Of a stretch of 23,200 bases of DNA, positions 15,263-23,200 are shown one piece after another; the stretch's first letter is position 1, and every line of letters starts with the position of its first letter. The position numbers and the translations under genes were made by a program. The notes under the pieces were generated by a model. The model was not told the DNA's origin and did not search any database. It saw only the letters and a program-made list of their open reading frames with translations. The stretch is from Bacteroidales bacterium UBA5287 (GTDB lineage: Bacteria; Bacteroidota; Bacteroidia; Bacteroidales; Dysgonomonadaceae): NCBI GenBank assembly GCA_002411345.1, contig DHSL01000066.1, positions 1 through 23,200 of the forward strand, given 5' to 3'.

Positions 15263-16861
15263 ATGAAGAATGTTATTTTAACAATTGTTTTTCTTCTGGC
15301 ATTAAACGCGTCTTTACCATCTCAGAATAAAGAGAAGTTACCTATCGAGAAAGATTCAACTGCATCTTATCCGGAATATCAAAAACGAGAAATTCAGAAG
15401 ATTTTACAACAGTGGTCAAATACTTCAAATGCAGCAGGAATGGTCTTTGCTAAAACAGACAAAGGAAGCTTTGCCACTTTGGAGACATATAGTAATGGCG
15501 GGGACTATCATCGACTACAAGAAGGTTCTGCTAACAACGGCCTAAAGTTCTCCACGGAGCGTTATGATAAATTGAACGACTACGTGTTTGTAAAAGGCTC
15601 TTTCTCATTTAATTTGAATAAAGAGAAAGACAGGGCCTGGTCTGATGTATTTAACACCTATAACGCCAATCCCTATATTTATGGCAGCAGCATAAAAGGA
15701 GATTATGAGACTCAGCTGTATAAACTTAACTTGAGAGTATATACAGTACCATATAAGAGATTAAATTTTGGCCTTTTAGTAGATTATCAAGTGGCCGATA
15801 TGGCACGACAGAAAGACCCACGTTCCCGAAGTTATCTGCTAAACTATTCATTAATTCCATCAATAGTCTATAATATTGATAATAATAACAAACTTGGAAT
15901 TAATCTTTTATACAGATACAATAAAGAGAAGATGCCTGGTTTAACTACAGTGCAGACAGATCCTAACTTACAGTATTATACTTTCACAGGTTTAGAAAAT
16001 GCAGTCGGCAGAATAGGAGGCTACAAAGGATTTAGCAGACAATTTACTGGTGATGCTCTTGGAGCAGACATTCAATACGGTTTTTCTAACGAACAATTAA
16101 ACTGGTTGATTTCCGGAGGTGTAGAGTATTATCAAGAAGAGACCTTGGGCGACAAAAAACAGAGCCCGGGCTCCTATAATGCTTATAAATACAACATCTA
16201 TTCCAATCTGTTATTAAAAGGATCAAAATATTTACACAACTTTCAGGCAAAGGCTGCTTCAGTAGACGGAGGAGCCGATGAGTTCAGACAAATCCTTATA
16301 GCTGAAAGAGATACTCTGACGGGGATAAGTACTCAGATATGGGAAACCATATACACATATAAGAATAGATATGTTGTTAAAACTGCCGAAGTCGATGCTT
16401 CCTGGAAATTATATTCCATGGATAAAAGTGGCGATGGATACAAATGGAGCGCAGGCCTATCGGCCAATTATTCCTCTTTTGAAAATATTTACTATTTGCA
16501 AAAATCGGAATATGGAGCCGATAAATTGTCGTTTGGAATGGATGCCTCGTACCGTCTCTGGAATAACAAATACAACAAATTAATTCTTGAAACACAAGTT
16601 GTTGCTGGTTTGAGTTTAGACAGCAAACTGAATGTTAACAGAGAAACAGAGGTTTATAAAAGTATTCTACGCTCTGATCTGGAATATCACAATCTAAACA
16701 CCTTTTATGTGAGTGGGAGCTTGCTATATACATTTCCACTGCAATTCGTTAAAAACAGCAAGCTTACAGGTTACTCCAAATTGTATGGTGGAAACGTTTT
16801 TGCAACAGACAATATTGGATGGTATAATATTGGTATCGCTATTGGATTATTAACTTTATAA
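15263..16861 (+). CDS. DUF6850-type outer-membrane beta-barrel protein
   Basis: This 532-residue protein has a signal peptide (about 1-20, ending LPSQ) followed by alternating polar and aromatic stretches typical of transmembrane beta-strands (for example KLNLRVYTVPYKRLNFGLLV and YKWSAGLSANYSSF), with a strand-like C-terminus ending GIAIGLLTL. It lacks a plug domain and is too short for a TonB-dependent receptor. Its place after a DUF4876-type gene, 3 bp downstream, fits the DUF6850 outer-membrane barrel family that accompanies these receptors. The function is unknown; a surface platform or channel for the other operon products is possible. Confidence 0.65.
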   Translation: MKNVILTIVFLLALNASLPSQNKEKLPIEKDSTASYPEYQKREIQKILQQWSNTSNAAGMVFAKTDKGSFATLETYSNGGDYHRLQEGSANNGLKFSTERYDKLNDYVFVKGSFSFNLNKEKDRAWSDVFNTYNANPYIYGSSIKGDYETQLYKLNLRVYTVPYKRLNFGLLVDYQVADMARQKDPRSRSYLLNYSLIPSIVYNIDNNNKLGINLLYRYNKEKMPGLTTVQTDPNLQYYTFTGLENAVGRIGGYKGFSRQFTGDALGADIQYGFSNEQLNWLISGGVEYYQEETLGDKKQSPGSYNAYKYNIYSNLLLKGSKYLHNFQAKAASVDGGADEFRQILIAERDTLTGISTQIWETIYTYKNRYVVKTAEVDASWKLYSMDKSGDGYKWSAGLSANYSSFENIYYLQKSEYGADKLSFGMDASYRLWNNKYNKLILETQVVAGLSLDSKLNVNRETEVYKSILRSDLEYHNLNTFYVSGSLLYTFPLQFVKNSKLTGYSKLYGGNVFATDNIGWYNIGIAIGLLTL

Positions 16862-16871
16862 TTATAAAATA

Positions 16872-18362
16872 ATGAGGGATTTTAGGAAATTAATTTTAGG
16901 AAAGTTTGTTATCTTACTGGTACTTTCCTTGGGCGCTTTTTCTTGCGAAGTTGACGACCACGGCAAAACATCAATACCGTCAGTTTCTTTTCAGTCTGAA
17001 ACTATCAGCGTAAATACCGATGCAGGACATTATGATGTTGTGGTAACTCTCTCTGAGCCTGCGCAACAGGAGTTAACTGTAAAATTGCAGTTGTCGGGGA
17101 ATGCTATTGAAAACGAGCATTATACCATGTCTGAAAAACAGATTGTAATAGCCAGGGGGCAAACATCGGGTGAATTAAGAATTACAATTTTAAATGAAAA
17201 TATTTGGGACGAAAATTTAGAGTTGAAAATAAATCTTGCTCCATCAATAGATTATGTGATTAATCCTGATCTGATATCTGCTACCACAATAAAGTTCACG
17301 AAAGAAATTGTCCTTCCGGTTATTTCTTTTGATGTAGCTGATACGCCGGAAACAACAAATCCATTTTATGGTGAAGACATAACATTTAAACTTGCGATTG
17401 ATCAACCTCTTACTGCAGACAGAGAAGTCGTTTTGAATTTTGAAGGGGGGATGACTATAGGAGAAGATTTCCTGGTAAATGAGGGTAGCTCTAACAAACT
17501 TATAATCCCAAAAAATGCTTCTACACATACATTCAACATCAAAATAAATAAAAAAGATGAGGCAGGATTCGATAAAGATTTAAAGATTACATTGACTCCT
17601 TCAGACCCTAAGTTTATTGCAGTTAATAATGAAACAGGTACGTTTACATTAAAAGTAGCCGATCCTATTGTTGATATATCTCCTATTCTTCTGAAAGAAG
17701 CAGTAAGTGGCAACCCGGGTTTCCAAATATATCAGGCTATAAAAGGGACAGATGGTTCCTGGGTAGGGAAAATAGTAATTAACTCAAGTAAGAATAACGA
17801 AAAGAAAAACTATCTCAAAACTCATAAAAACCAAATTTTTATTGCCGCTTTTGACTGCATGTCAAATAGCGCCGGAGGTGACGCTCTTTGTTTGGCGAAT
17901 ATGCTACACTTCGCAACTACGGATACTGTCATTGCAGATTACGGGTCGGCGAGCACTGCTCGTTACTTCTCTCCTTCCGATTCACTTATTAGGTTTGTTG
18001 CAGGGAAAGAGACAACTCAAAAAGGAACACTTGCCACTGCCAATCAAAAGTTTTCGGCTAAACTTATTGTAAGAGCCGACTGGGAAACAGGTGTCAATGG
18101 CCAAAAGCCCTGGCACATAGATTCAAAAGCAACAGGAGGTGATATCACCAAAAGTACATATCCTACTTTTGCAACTGTAGTAATTGAATTGGTGAAGATT
18201 GAAGGAACTTATGACTTCACTTTAGATGAGCCTGAATTAATTTTCACTGCCTGGTATAAAAGCTCTTCACCTTATTTTATGAAAAACATGCCAGAGACGT
18301 TGGCCATCGAAAAGGATGGGGATATGTATAAGGTTCAGTACAGATTGTATCCAAGAAGATAG
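16872..18362 (+). CDS. Lipoprotein with two Calx-beta-like domains and a unique C-terminal domain
   Basis: This 496-residue protein has a lipoprotein signal with Cys after LGAFS (FSCEVDD). Two Ig-like beta domains of Calx-beta style follow (about residues 37-140 and 150-265). They are marked by repeated patterns such as VVVTLSEPAQQELTVKLQL, IENEHYTMSEKQIVIARGQT and, in the second copy, IGEDFLVNEGSSNKLIIPKN. Residues 270-496 form a further domain that I do not recognise (SWVGKIVINSS, MLHFATTDTV, FTAWYKSSSPYFMK). It is probably anchored at the cell surface, where it could bind the substrate or hold the peptidase encoded next. The gap to the preceding gene is 10 bp and to the following start 25 bp. 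Confidence 0.65.
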   Translation: MRDFRKLILGKFVILLVLSLGAFSCEVDDHGKTSIPSVSFQSETISVNTDAGHYDVVVTLSEPAQQELTVKLQLSGNAIENEHYTMSEKQIVIARGQTSGELRITILNENIWDENLELKINLAPSIDYVINPDLISATTIKFTKEIVLPVISFDVADTPETTNPFYGEDITFKLAIDQPLTADREVVLNFEGGMTIGEDFLVNEGSSNKLIIPKNASTHTFNIKINKKDEAGFDKDLKITLTPSDPKFIAVNNETGTFTLKVADPIVDISPILLKEAVSGNPGFQIYQAIKGTDGSWVGKIVINSSKNNEKKNYLKTHKNQIFIAAFDCMSNSAGGDALCLANMLHFATTDTVIADYGSASTARYFSPSDSLIRFVAGKETTQKGTLATANQKFSAKLIVRADWETGVNGQKPWHIDSKATGGDITKSTYPTFATVVIELVKIEGTYDFTLDEPELIFTAWYKSSSPYFMKNMPETLAIEKDGDMYKVQYRLYPRR

Positions 18363-18387
18363 TGAGATCATAATTTATTCAGATTCT

Positions 18388-20679
18388 ATGTTGAAGAAAA
18401 CAATTCTCATTTCTTTTCTGGTTTTAGCTCCTTTCTTTCTTAAAGGGCAGCAAGACTCCTTTATAAAGGTTGTTAAAAGTTCAGATAAGTATACGTTTGA
18501 AATACCAGACTCTCTTCTTGGTAAGGATATATTATTTGGTTCCAGAGTAGTAGACATAAGCTCTCCAAAAGCTAAAGTTTACTCGGCGGGACAAATGAGG
18601 ACTCCCCCTGTAGTTATCCGCTTTAAAAAAGAAGGAAAATACATGTTAATACAAGAGTTAACACAATTTTCGGAGGTGGATGCTACAAATCCAATATACG
18701 GGGCTCTTAAAAGAAATGAGATTGTTGGGAGTTCGATGATTTTTGATATCGAAAAACGAAATGAATCTGATAATGCTTCAATTGTAGATGTTACAAAATA
18801 TTTTTCGGAAGAGGTTCAGCTAGCCTGGCCTCTTCCGGATAATGTTAAAAAAGGGAAGCTGGAAAGTAAGCTTAGCAAGATCCTTTTTATGCGAGAGTAT
18901 AATGATCATGTAAATATTCGTAGCTATTATGAATTTAATGGGGGAAGGGAGACTTTAGCATTAACTGTTCAGTACTTTTTATTGAGACTTTCCGACTATC
19001 CATTAATGACTCGCCTTAACGATGACAGAATTGGTTACCAACCTATTAGTAAAAAACATTACGCATCCGGAAAAGGTATTGAGACAAAGAGTTATATTTC
19101 AAGATGGAAAATTGAACCCGCTAAACAAGATATTGAGGCACATGCATCCGGTAAGTTGGTGAAACCTCTTCATCCCATCGTTGTATATATTGAGCCCTAT
19201 TTCCCTTCCGAGTGGATTCCCTTTATTAAGTCGGGTATAGAAGATTGGAATAAAGCATTTGAAAAAATAGGTTTTAGGGATGTTTTAACAGCCAAAGAGT
19301 TTCCAAGTGATCCCGACTTTGATCCATACGATATTAAAACCAACGTAGTCAGATATTTTCCTTTGAACGAAGCCAATGCTGCAGGCCAAATTTGGACCGA
19401 TCCAAGAAGTGGAGAAATTATCAATGGAGAAGTTCTGTGGTGGAATGATGTGGTGAATTTAGTCAATATGTGGCGCTTTACGCAAACAGCGGCTGCAGAT
19501 CCTCGTGCCCGTGCTCTTGATTTCGATCCCGAAGTTGCCGGAGAGATCATAAGATATTCGATTGCTCATGAGGTTGGACACATGTTGGGCTTGCAGCACA
19601 ACATGAGGGGCTCTTATGCGTACCCGGTCGACTCGTTACGATCTCCAACGTTTACTCAAACTTATGGTACCACAGCATCTGTAATGGATTATGCAAGATT
19701 TAATCACGTTGCTGAACCGGGGGACTTAGAGAGAGGGGTGAAAATGACTCCACCACATCTAGGGCCCTTCGATTTTCTGTCGATAGAGTACGGATACAAG
19801 TATATACACGGTGCAGAAACACCGGAAGATGAGAAACAGATGTTAGACTCGCTGTTTGCATCGAAAGGTAACAACCCTTTCTATCTTTTCTCTCCCTTCA
19901 TCACATCGCCAATTTCTCCCGACCCTTCATCCCAACCTGAGTCGCTTGGAAATGACATCATAGCTTCTTCACAGAGTGGAATAAACAACACACGAATAAT
20001 ATTGGATAGTCTTGTCGATTGGACAATTCAGGAGGGAGGCGGTTTGGATGTGATAGAGTCTCGCTATCAAGCTCTGAACAAGCAATATTGCAGATATATA
20101 ACATTGCCAATCTCTTATATTGGAGGTGTGTATAATTATCAGGGACCTTTACATTTTGTTACCGACAAATATGTACCGGTGTCTCTCAATAAACAGAAAG
20201 AAGCACTGGAGTTTGTAGTAAGACATTTGCATGAGTATCCATTATACATGGAAAGAGATGATATCAATCAGATACTTGGATTTCAAAAAGAGTTGATTTT
20301 AAAATCACAAGGAGAAACGTTGTCCTCTTTGATGGCTCACTATTTACTCCCGCGGATTGTGAATGGCAGTGAAGATAAACAGGCCGGCAAAAATCTCGAG
20401 AGATATTTTGAAGATTTGGATAAGCTAATATGGAAAATGACAAGGGAAGGATCTCTTTATGATAAAAATATGCAAATTTCGTATTTACAAACATTAAAGA
20501 GCGTAAGTGCGGTTTCAAGCCAAAAAAATGATCCGAAATTTGGCATAGAATTAATAATTAAAGAAGCTGCTTTTGCACAATTAGAAAAAACCAGGAGAAA
20601 TTTGAAAAGGGCTTCAAAGAGGGAGCGTGCAAATCGACCCAATTATAATTTTTTACTAAACATTATTGAAAAGGAATAG
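18388..20679 (+). CDS. Zinc-dependent metalloprotease of the metzincin type (DUF5117/DUF4953)
   Basis: This 763-residue protein starts at the ATG at 18388, which gives the signal peptide MLKKTILISFLVLAPFFLKG; a longer upstream frame from 18316 overlaps the previous gene and hides that signal. The N-terminal half fits DUF5118/DUF5117 (FEIPDSLLGKDILFGSRV, FEFNGG-like strands). The catalytic part has HEVGHMLGLQH with zinc ligands His394, His398 and His404 and general base Glu395, followed by a Met-turn SVMDYARF with Met433. Both are hallmarks of metzincins. It should cleave proteins or peptides outside the inner membrane. It is followed after 3 bp by an S46 peptidase gene, suggesting sequential endo- and exo-cleavage of one substrate. 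Confidence 0.88.
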   Translation: MLKKTILISFLVLAPFFLKGQQDSFIKVVKSSDKYTFEIPDSLLGKDILFGSRVVDISSPKAKVYSAGQMRTPPVVIRFKKEGKYMLIQELTQFSEVDATNPIYGALKRNEIVGSSMIFDIEKRNESDNASIVDVTKYFSEEVQLAWPLPDNVKKGKLESKLSKILFMREYNDHVNIRSYYEFNGGRETLALTVQYFLLRLSDYPLMTRLNDDRIGYQPISKKHYASGKGIETKSYISRWKIEPAKQDIEAHASGKLVKPLHPIVVYIEPYFPSEWIPFIKSGIEDWNKAFEKIGFRDVLTAKEFPSDPDFDPYDIKTNVVRYFPLNEANAAGQIWTDPRSGEIINGEVLWWNDVVNLVNMWRFTQTAAADPRARALDFDPEVAGEIIRYSIAHEVGHMLGLQHNMRGSYAYPVDSLRSPTFTQTYGTTASVMDYARFNHVAEPGDLERGVKMTPPHLGPFDFLSIEYGYKYIHGAETPEDEKQMLDSLFASKGNNPFYLFSPFITSPISPDPSSQPESLGNDIIASSQSGINNTRIILDSLVDWTIQEGGGLDVIESRYQALNKQYCRYITLPISYIGGVYNYQGPLHFVTDKYVPVSLNKQKEALEFVVRHLHEYPLYMERDDINQILGFQKELILKSQGETLSSLMAHYLLPRIVNGSEDKQAGKNLERYFEDLDKLIWKMTREGSLYDKNMQISYLQTLKSVSAVSSQKNDPKFGIELIIKEAAFAQLEKTRRNLKRASKRERANRPNYNFLLNIIEKE

Positions 20680-20682
20680 AAC

Positions 20683-22872
20683 ATGAGGAGATTATTATTG
20701 TCATGCGTTTTGACAACTATTTTATTGCCGACACAACTCATTGCCGATGAAGGCATGTGGTTACCGTTACTACTTAAAAATCAGAAATTTTCTCAAATGA
20801 GAAAAATGGGGTTAAAACTGAGCGCTGAAGAGATATACAGCATAAACCAGGCTTGCCTCAAAGATGCCGTTATAGGATTGATGGGTGAGGGAGCAAATTT
20901 AAGGAGCTATGGAACCGCAAGCTTTGTCTCCGACAGTGGCTTGATTATCACGAACTATCACGTAGTGATGTCATATATTGAACGATTTTCCACTCCGGAA
21001 AATGACTTTCTAAAGTATGGTTATTGGGCTAATAATAGATCGGAGGAGTCTCTTTGCAGAGGTCTGCAGGTGAAGCAGCTTATACGCATGGTGGATGTTA
21101 CGGAAGAGATTTTGGAAGGTACTGACGGGCTTACAGGACGCACGAAAAAAGATAAAATAGACGAAAATGGGAAAAAAATTGCAGATAGAGAGACAAAAGG
21201 CACCAAATATGAGGTGAGAATGCAGTCTCTCTTTGGCAATAGTCAATATATCATGAATGTGTATGCCGTTTACAGAGATGTTAGAATGGTTGCAGCTCCT
21301 CCAATGGCCATTGCAAAATTTGGAGGTAATTCAGATAATTATAAATGGCCACGTCATACAGGGGATTTCGCTCTTTTAAGAGTTTATGCCAACAATAAGA
21401 ATATGCCTGCATCTTACTCTAAGAATAACAGGCCCTATAAGCCTGTTCATTTTTTACCGGTTTCTTCCAAAGGTGTAAAAGATCAGGATTTTGTAATGAT
21501 TATGGGGTTTCCCGGTTCTACTCGTGAATATGTTCCATCTTTTGCCCTTGATAAGATTATTTATAACCAAAATGCCCACAAAGTTGCCATTAGAAAAGAG
21601 AAGTTGGACATTATTAATAATGCAATCGAAGAGAATCCATCCCTGAAATTTAGATATACAACAAGATTATCTTCCATTGGCAATAGCTACCTAAGATGGA
21701 AGGGAGAAATTATGGGAGTATCCAGAATGGATCTCGTGAATGTAAAAAAGAAAGAAGAAGAACTCTTTAATAAATGGGCTAATAGTACCCCTGAAAGAGC
21801 TGCAAAGTATGGCTCTGTTCTTAAAGAGATGGAAGAGCATTATCAAAAAGTTGCCGAATATAATTTAGCCTATGACTATTTTAACGAAGCCGGACTAAAT
21901 GGTTCTGAAATAGTGCCCTTTATTGGGAAGTTTGAAAAAATGGCTGCCATTTATTCAAGACAAAAAATTGACGACAAAAAAGCAAGCGCTGAGGCTAAGA
22001 GACTTATGGGGCTTACACACCAATTTTTCAACAATTGGGATTACGAGATAGATAGAAAAATATTTCGTAACATGATGGTGAAATATTACGAAAATATGCC
22101 CAATAAGTTCAAACCCGAAGCTATGGTTCGTTATTTGACCATCTACAATGGAGACGTAGAAAAGTTGTCTCAGGAGATATTTGCAAATTCACTTTTTACG
22201 AACAAGGAAAGGGTAATTTCATTTTTAGAAGATTCTAACAGGAATGTTCAGAAAGAGATAAAGGAAGATCCGTTATATGCTATATCAATAGGCTACTATA
22301 TGATTAATGTAGACAGGATTGTACGCCAAAGAGGCGATTTGCAGGCCCGTCTCCAAGAGTTGAACGATATCTATCTGGAAGGTTATATGCAGATGAATAA
22401 TGCCTCAACACTATATCCTGATGCCAACAACTCACTAAGAATTAGTTATGGAAGAGTTTCAGGTGCTAATGCACAGGATGGCCTTTGGTATGATCCGTTT
22501 ACTACACTGGATGGGGTTTTATCTAAATATCTGAATAACATGGAAGATCCAAATTTTTATATACCCAAGAAAATCAGAGACCTGCACAGCAATGCCGATT
22601 ATGGGAAGTACTCCGATAAAAACAATCAGCTGCCAGTCAATTTCTTGACGAATGCCCATACAACAAGCGGAAGTTCTGGATCGCCGATCATAAACGGAAA
22701 AGGAGAGTTGGTAGGTCTTAATTTTGATAGAATTTGGGAAGGAGTAGCGTCTGATTATCGATACGATAAAGAAATTTCAAGAGCTATTGCGGTAGATATA
22801 AGATATGTATTGTTTATTTTGGATAAATACTCTCCTTCTCGCTATGTTTTTGATGAATTGTCCATAATATAG
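20683..22872 (+). CDS. S46 family dipeptidyl peptidase, DPP11-like with altered His motif
   Basis: This 729-residue protein has a signal peptide (about 1-21) and the S46 N-terminus DEGMWLPLLL with LKLSAEEIYS. The catalytic triad is His93 (TNYHVV), Asp228 (HTGDFALLRVY) and Ser665 (GSSGSP). The S1 residue is Arg683 in NFDRIWEG, 18 residues after the catalytic serine, the same spacing as Ser655 and Arg673 of Porphyromonas gingivalis DPP11, which selects Asp or Glu at P1; DPP7 has Gly there. The usual TNHHCG is TNYHVV here, and the Cys-containing GGGCTG-like segment before it is replaced by GANLRSYGTA, so the conserved cysteines are missing. It should release dipeptides in the periplasm. It is 3 bp behind the metalloprotease gene. 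Confidence 0.9.
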   Translation: MRRLLLSCVLTTILLPTQLIADEGMWLPLLLKNQKFSQMRKMGLKLSAEEIYSINQACLKDAVIGLMGEGANLRSYGTASFVSDSGLIITNYHVVMSYIERFSTPENDFLKYGYWANNRSEESLCRGLQVKQLIRMVDVTEEILEGTDGLTGRTKKDKIDENGKKIADRETKGTKYEVRMQSLFGNSQYIMNVYAVYRDVRMVAAPPMAIAKFGGNSDNYKWPRHTGDFALLRVYANNKNMPASYSKNNRPYKPVHFLPVSSKGVKDQDFVMIMGFPGSTREYVPSFALDKIIYNQNAHKVAIRKEKLDIINNAIEENPSLKFRYTTRLSSIGNSYLRWKGEIMGVSRMDLVNVKKKEEELFNKWANSTPERAAKYGSVLKEMEEHYQKVAEYNLAYDYFNEAGLNGSEIVPFIGKFEKMAAIYSRQKIDDKKASAEAKRLMGLTHQFFNNWDYEIDRKIFRNMMVKYYENMPNKFKPEAMVRYLTIYNGDVEKLSQEIFANSLFTNKERVISFLEDSNRNVQKEIKEDPLYAISIGYYMINVDRIVRQRGDLQARLQELNDIYLEGYMQMNNASTLYPDANNSLRISYGRVSGANAQDGLWYDPFTTLDGVLSKYLNNMEDPNFYIPKKIRDLHSNADYGKYSDKNNQLPVNFLTNAHTTSGSSGSPIINGKGELVGLNFDRIWEGVASDYRYDKEISRAIAVDIRYVLFILDKYSPSRYVFDELSII

Positions 22873-22900
22873 TTTTCAATAACTTGCAGGTTTAAAAACA

Positions 22901-23200
22901 ATGAGTGATAAATTTATGTCTAAACTTAGAAAATGGTCACGTGTGATTCATCGTGATCTTTCGTATTTTTTTTCCGGTATAATAATAATATATGCCATCT
23001 CAGGATTTATGCTGAATCATAAAAGAGACTTCAAGCCTAATTATACCATTAATACGTATGATTTTAATATTGAAGGACCCTACCCTCTTTTACAAGAACA
23101 GTTTACAAAAGAAAAAGTGTTGACTATTCTTGAACCATATAAAGAGGTGGATAACTACAACAGACATTCTTTCTCTGACGATGAGATCATGACCATATTC
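22901..23200 (+). CDS. PepSY-associated transmembrane protein, 5' part
   Basis: The frame from the ATG at 22901 is open to the window edge (100 codons). It starts with the typical RKWSRVIHRDLSYFFSGIII and a first transmembrane helix ending YAISGFMLNH, then enters a soluble loop (DFKPNYTINTYDFNIEGPYP). This is the N-terminus of PepSY-associated TM proteins, inner-membrane proteins often found with TonB-dependent receptors for siderophores or haem and thought to act in reduction or release of the metal. A second ATG at 22916 is possible. It follows the S46 gene by 28 bp and is probably in the same operon. The C-terminus lies outside the window. Confidence 0.8.
   Translation, partial: MSDKFMSKLRKWSRVIHRDLSYFFSGIIIIYAISGFMLNHKRDFKPNYTINTYDFNIEGPYPLLQEQFTKEKVLTILEPYKEVDNYNRHSFSDDEIMTIF

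Noticed and set aside
18316..18387. Longer N-terminus for the metalloprotease
   Set aside because: It overlaps the upstream gene and buries a clear signal peptide that begins at 18388.

Overview
The window looks like chromosomal DNA of a Bacteroidota member, probably of the Bacteroidales/Marinilabiliales type. The evidence is an AT-rich, all-forward layout, a TAnnTTTG-type promoter at 9142-9149, an ECF sigma/FecR pair with an STN-containing TonB-dependent receptor, DUF4876 and DUF6850-type neighbours, and an S46 dipeptidyl peptidase. No rRNA, tRNA or CRISPR array was seen.

Region 1 (1 to about 7860) is accessory. It holds small unrelated same-strand genes: a five-helix membrane protein, a broken hypothetical gene, a dihydrofolate-reductase-like protein, a damaged lipoprotein and a seven-repeat propeller lipoprotein. 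They are separated by imperfect palindromes of 131-138 bp (943-1073, 5202-5336, 5958-6095, 6690-6823), and the 3' end of a fifth palindrome opens the window. Each palindrome starts with an AAC-type box, ends with a GTT-type box, and has long arms that pair although their sequence differs between sites. This is the form of integron attC sites, so the region reads as a cassette array without an integrase in view (CALIN-like). One cassette gene appears to be split by a 1254-residue GH2 beta-galactosidase gene that carries a LamG-like insert.

Region 2 (7970 to 9170) holds a secreted CE1-like esterase, a strong hairpin at 8940-8977 and the promoter of the next block.

Region 3 (9171 to the right edge) is one tight co-directional block: ECF sigma factor, FecR anti-sigma factor, STN-type TonB-dependent receptor, DUF4876-type lipoprotein, DUF6850-type outer-membrane barrel, a lipoprotein with Calx-beta-like repeats, a metzincin-type zinc protease, an S46 peptidase with the acidic-specificity arginine of DPP11, and the start of a PepSY-type inner-membrane protein. 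From the sigma gene onward, gaps are 3-28 bp except the 106 bp between sigma and anti-sigma. The likely logic is that a substrate at the receptor signals through STN and FecR to the sigma factor. The sigma factor then induces receptor, surface proteins and two peptidases together. The substrate is unknown; peptides, or a metal or haem released from protein, are the two main possibilities.
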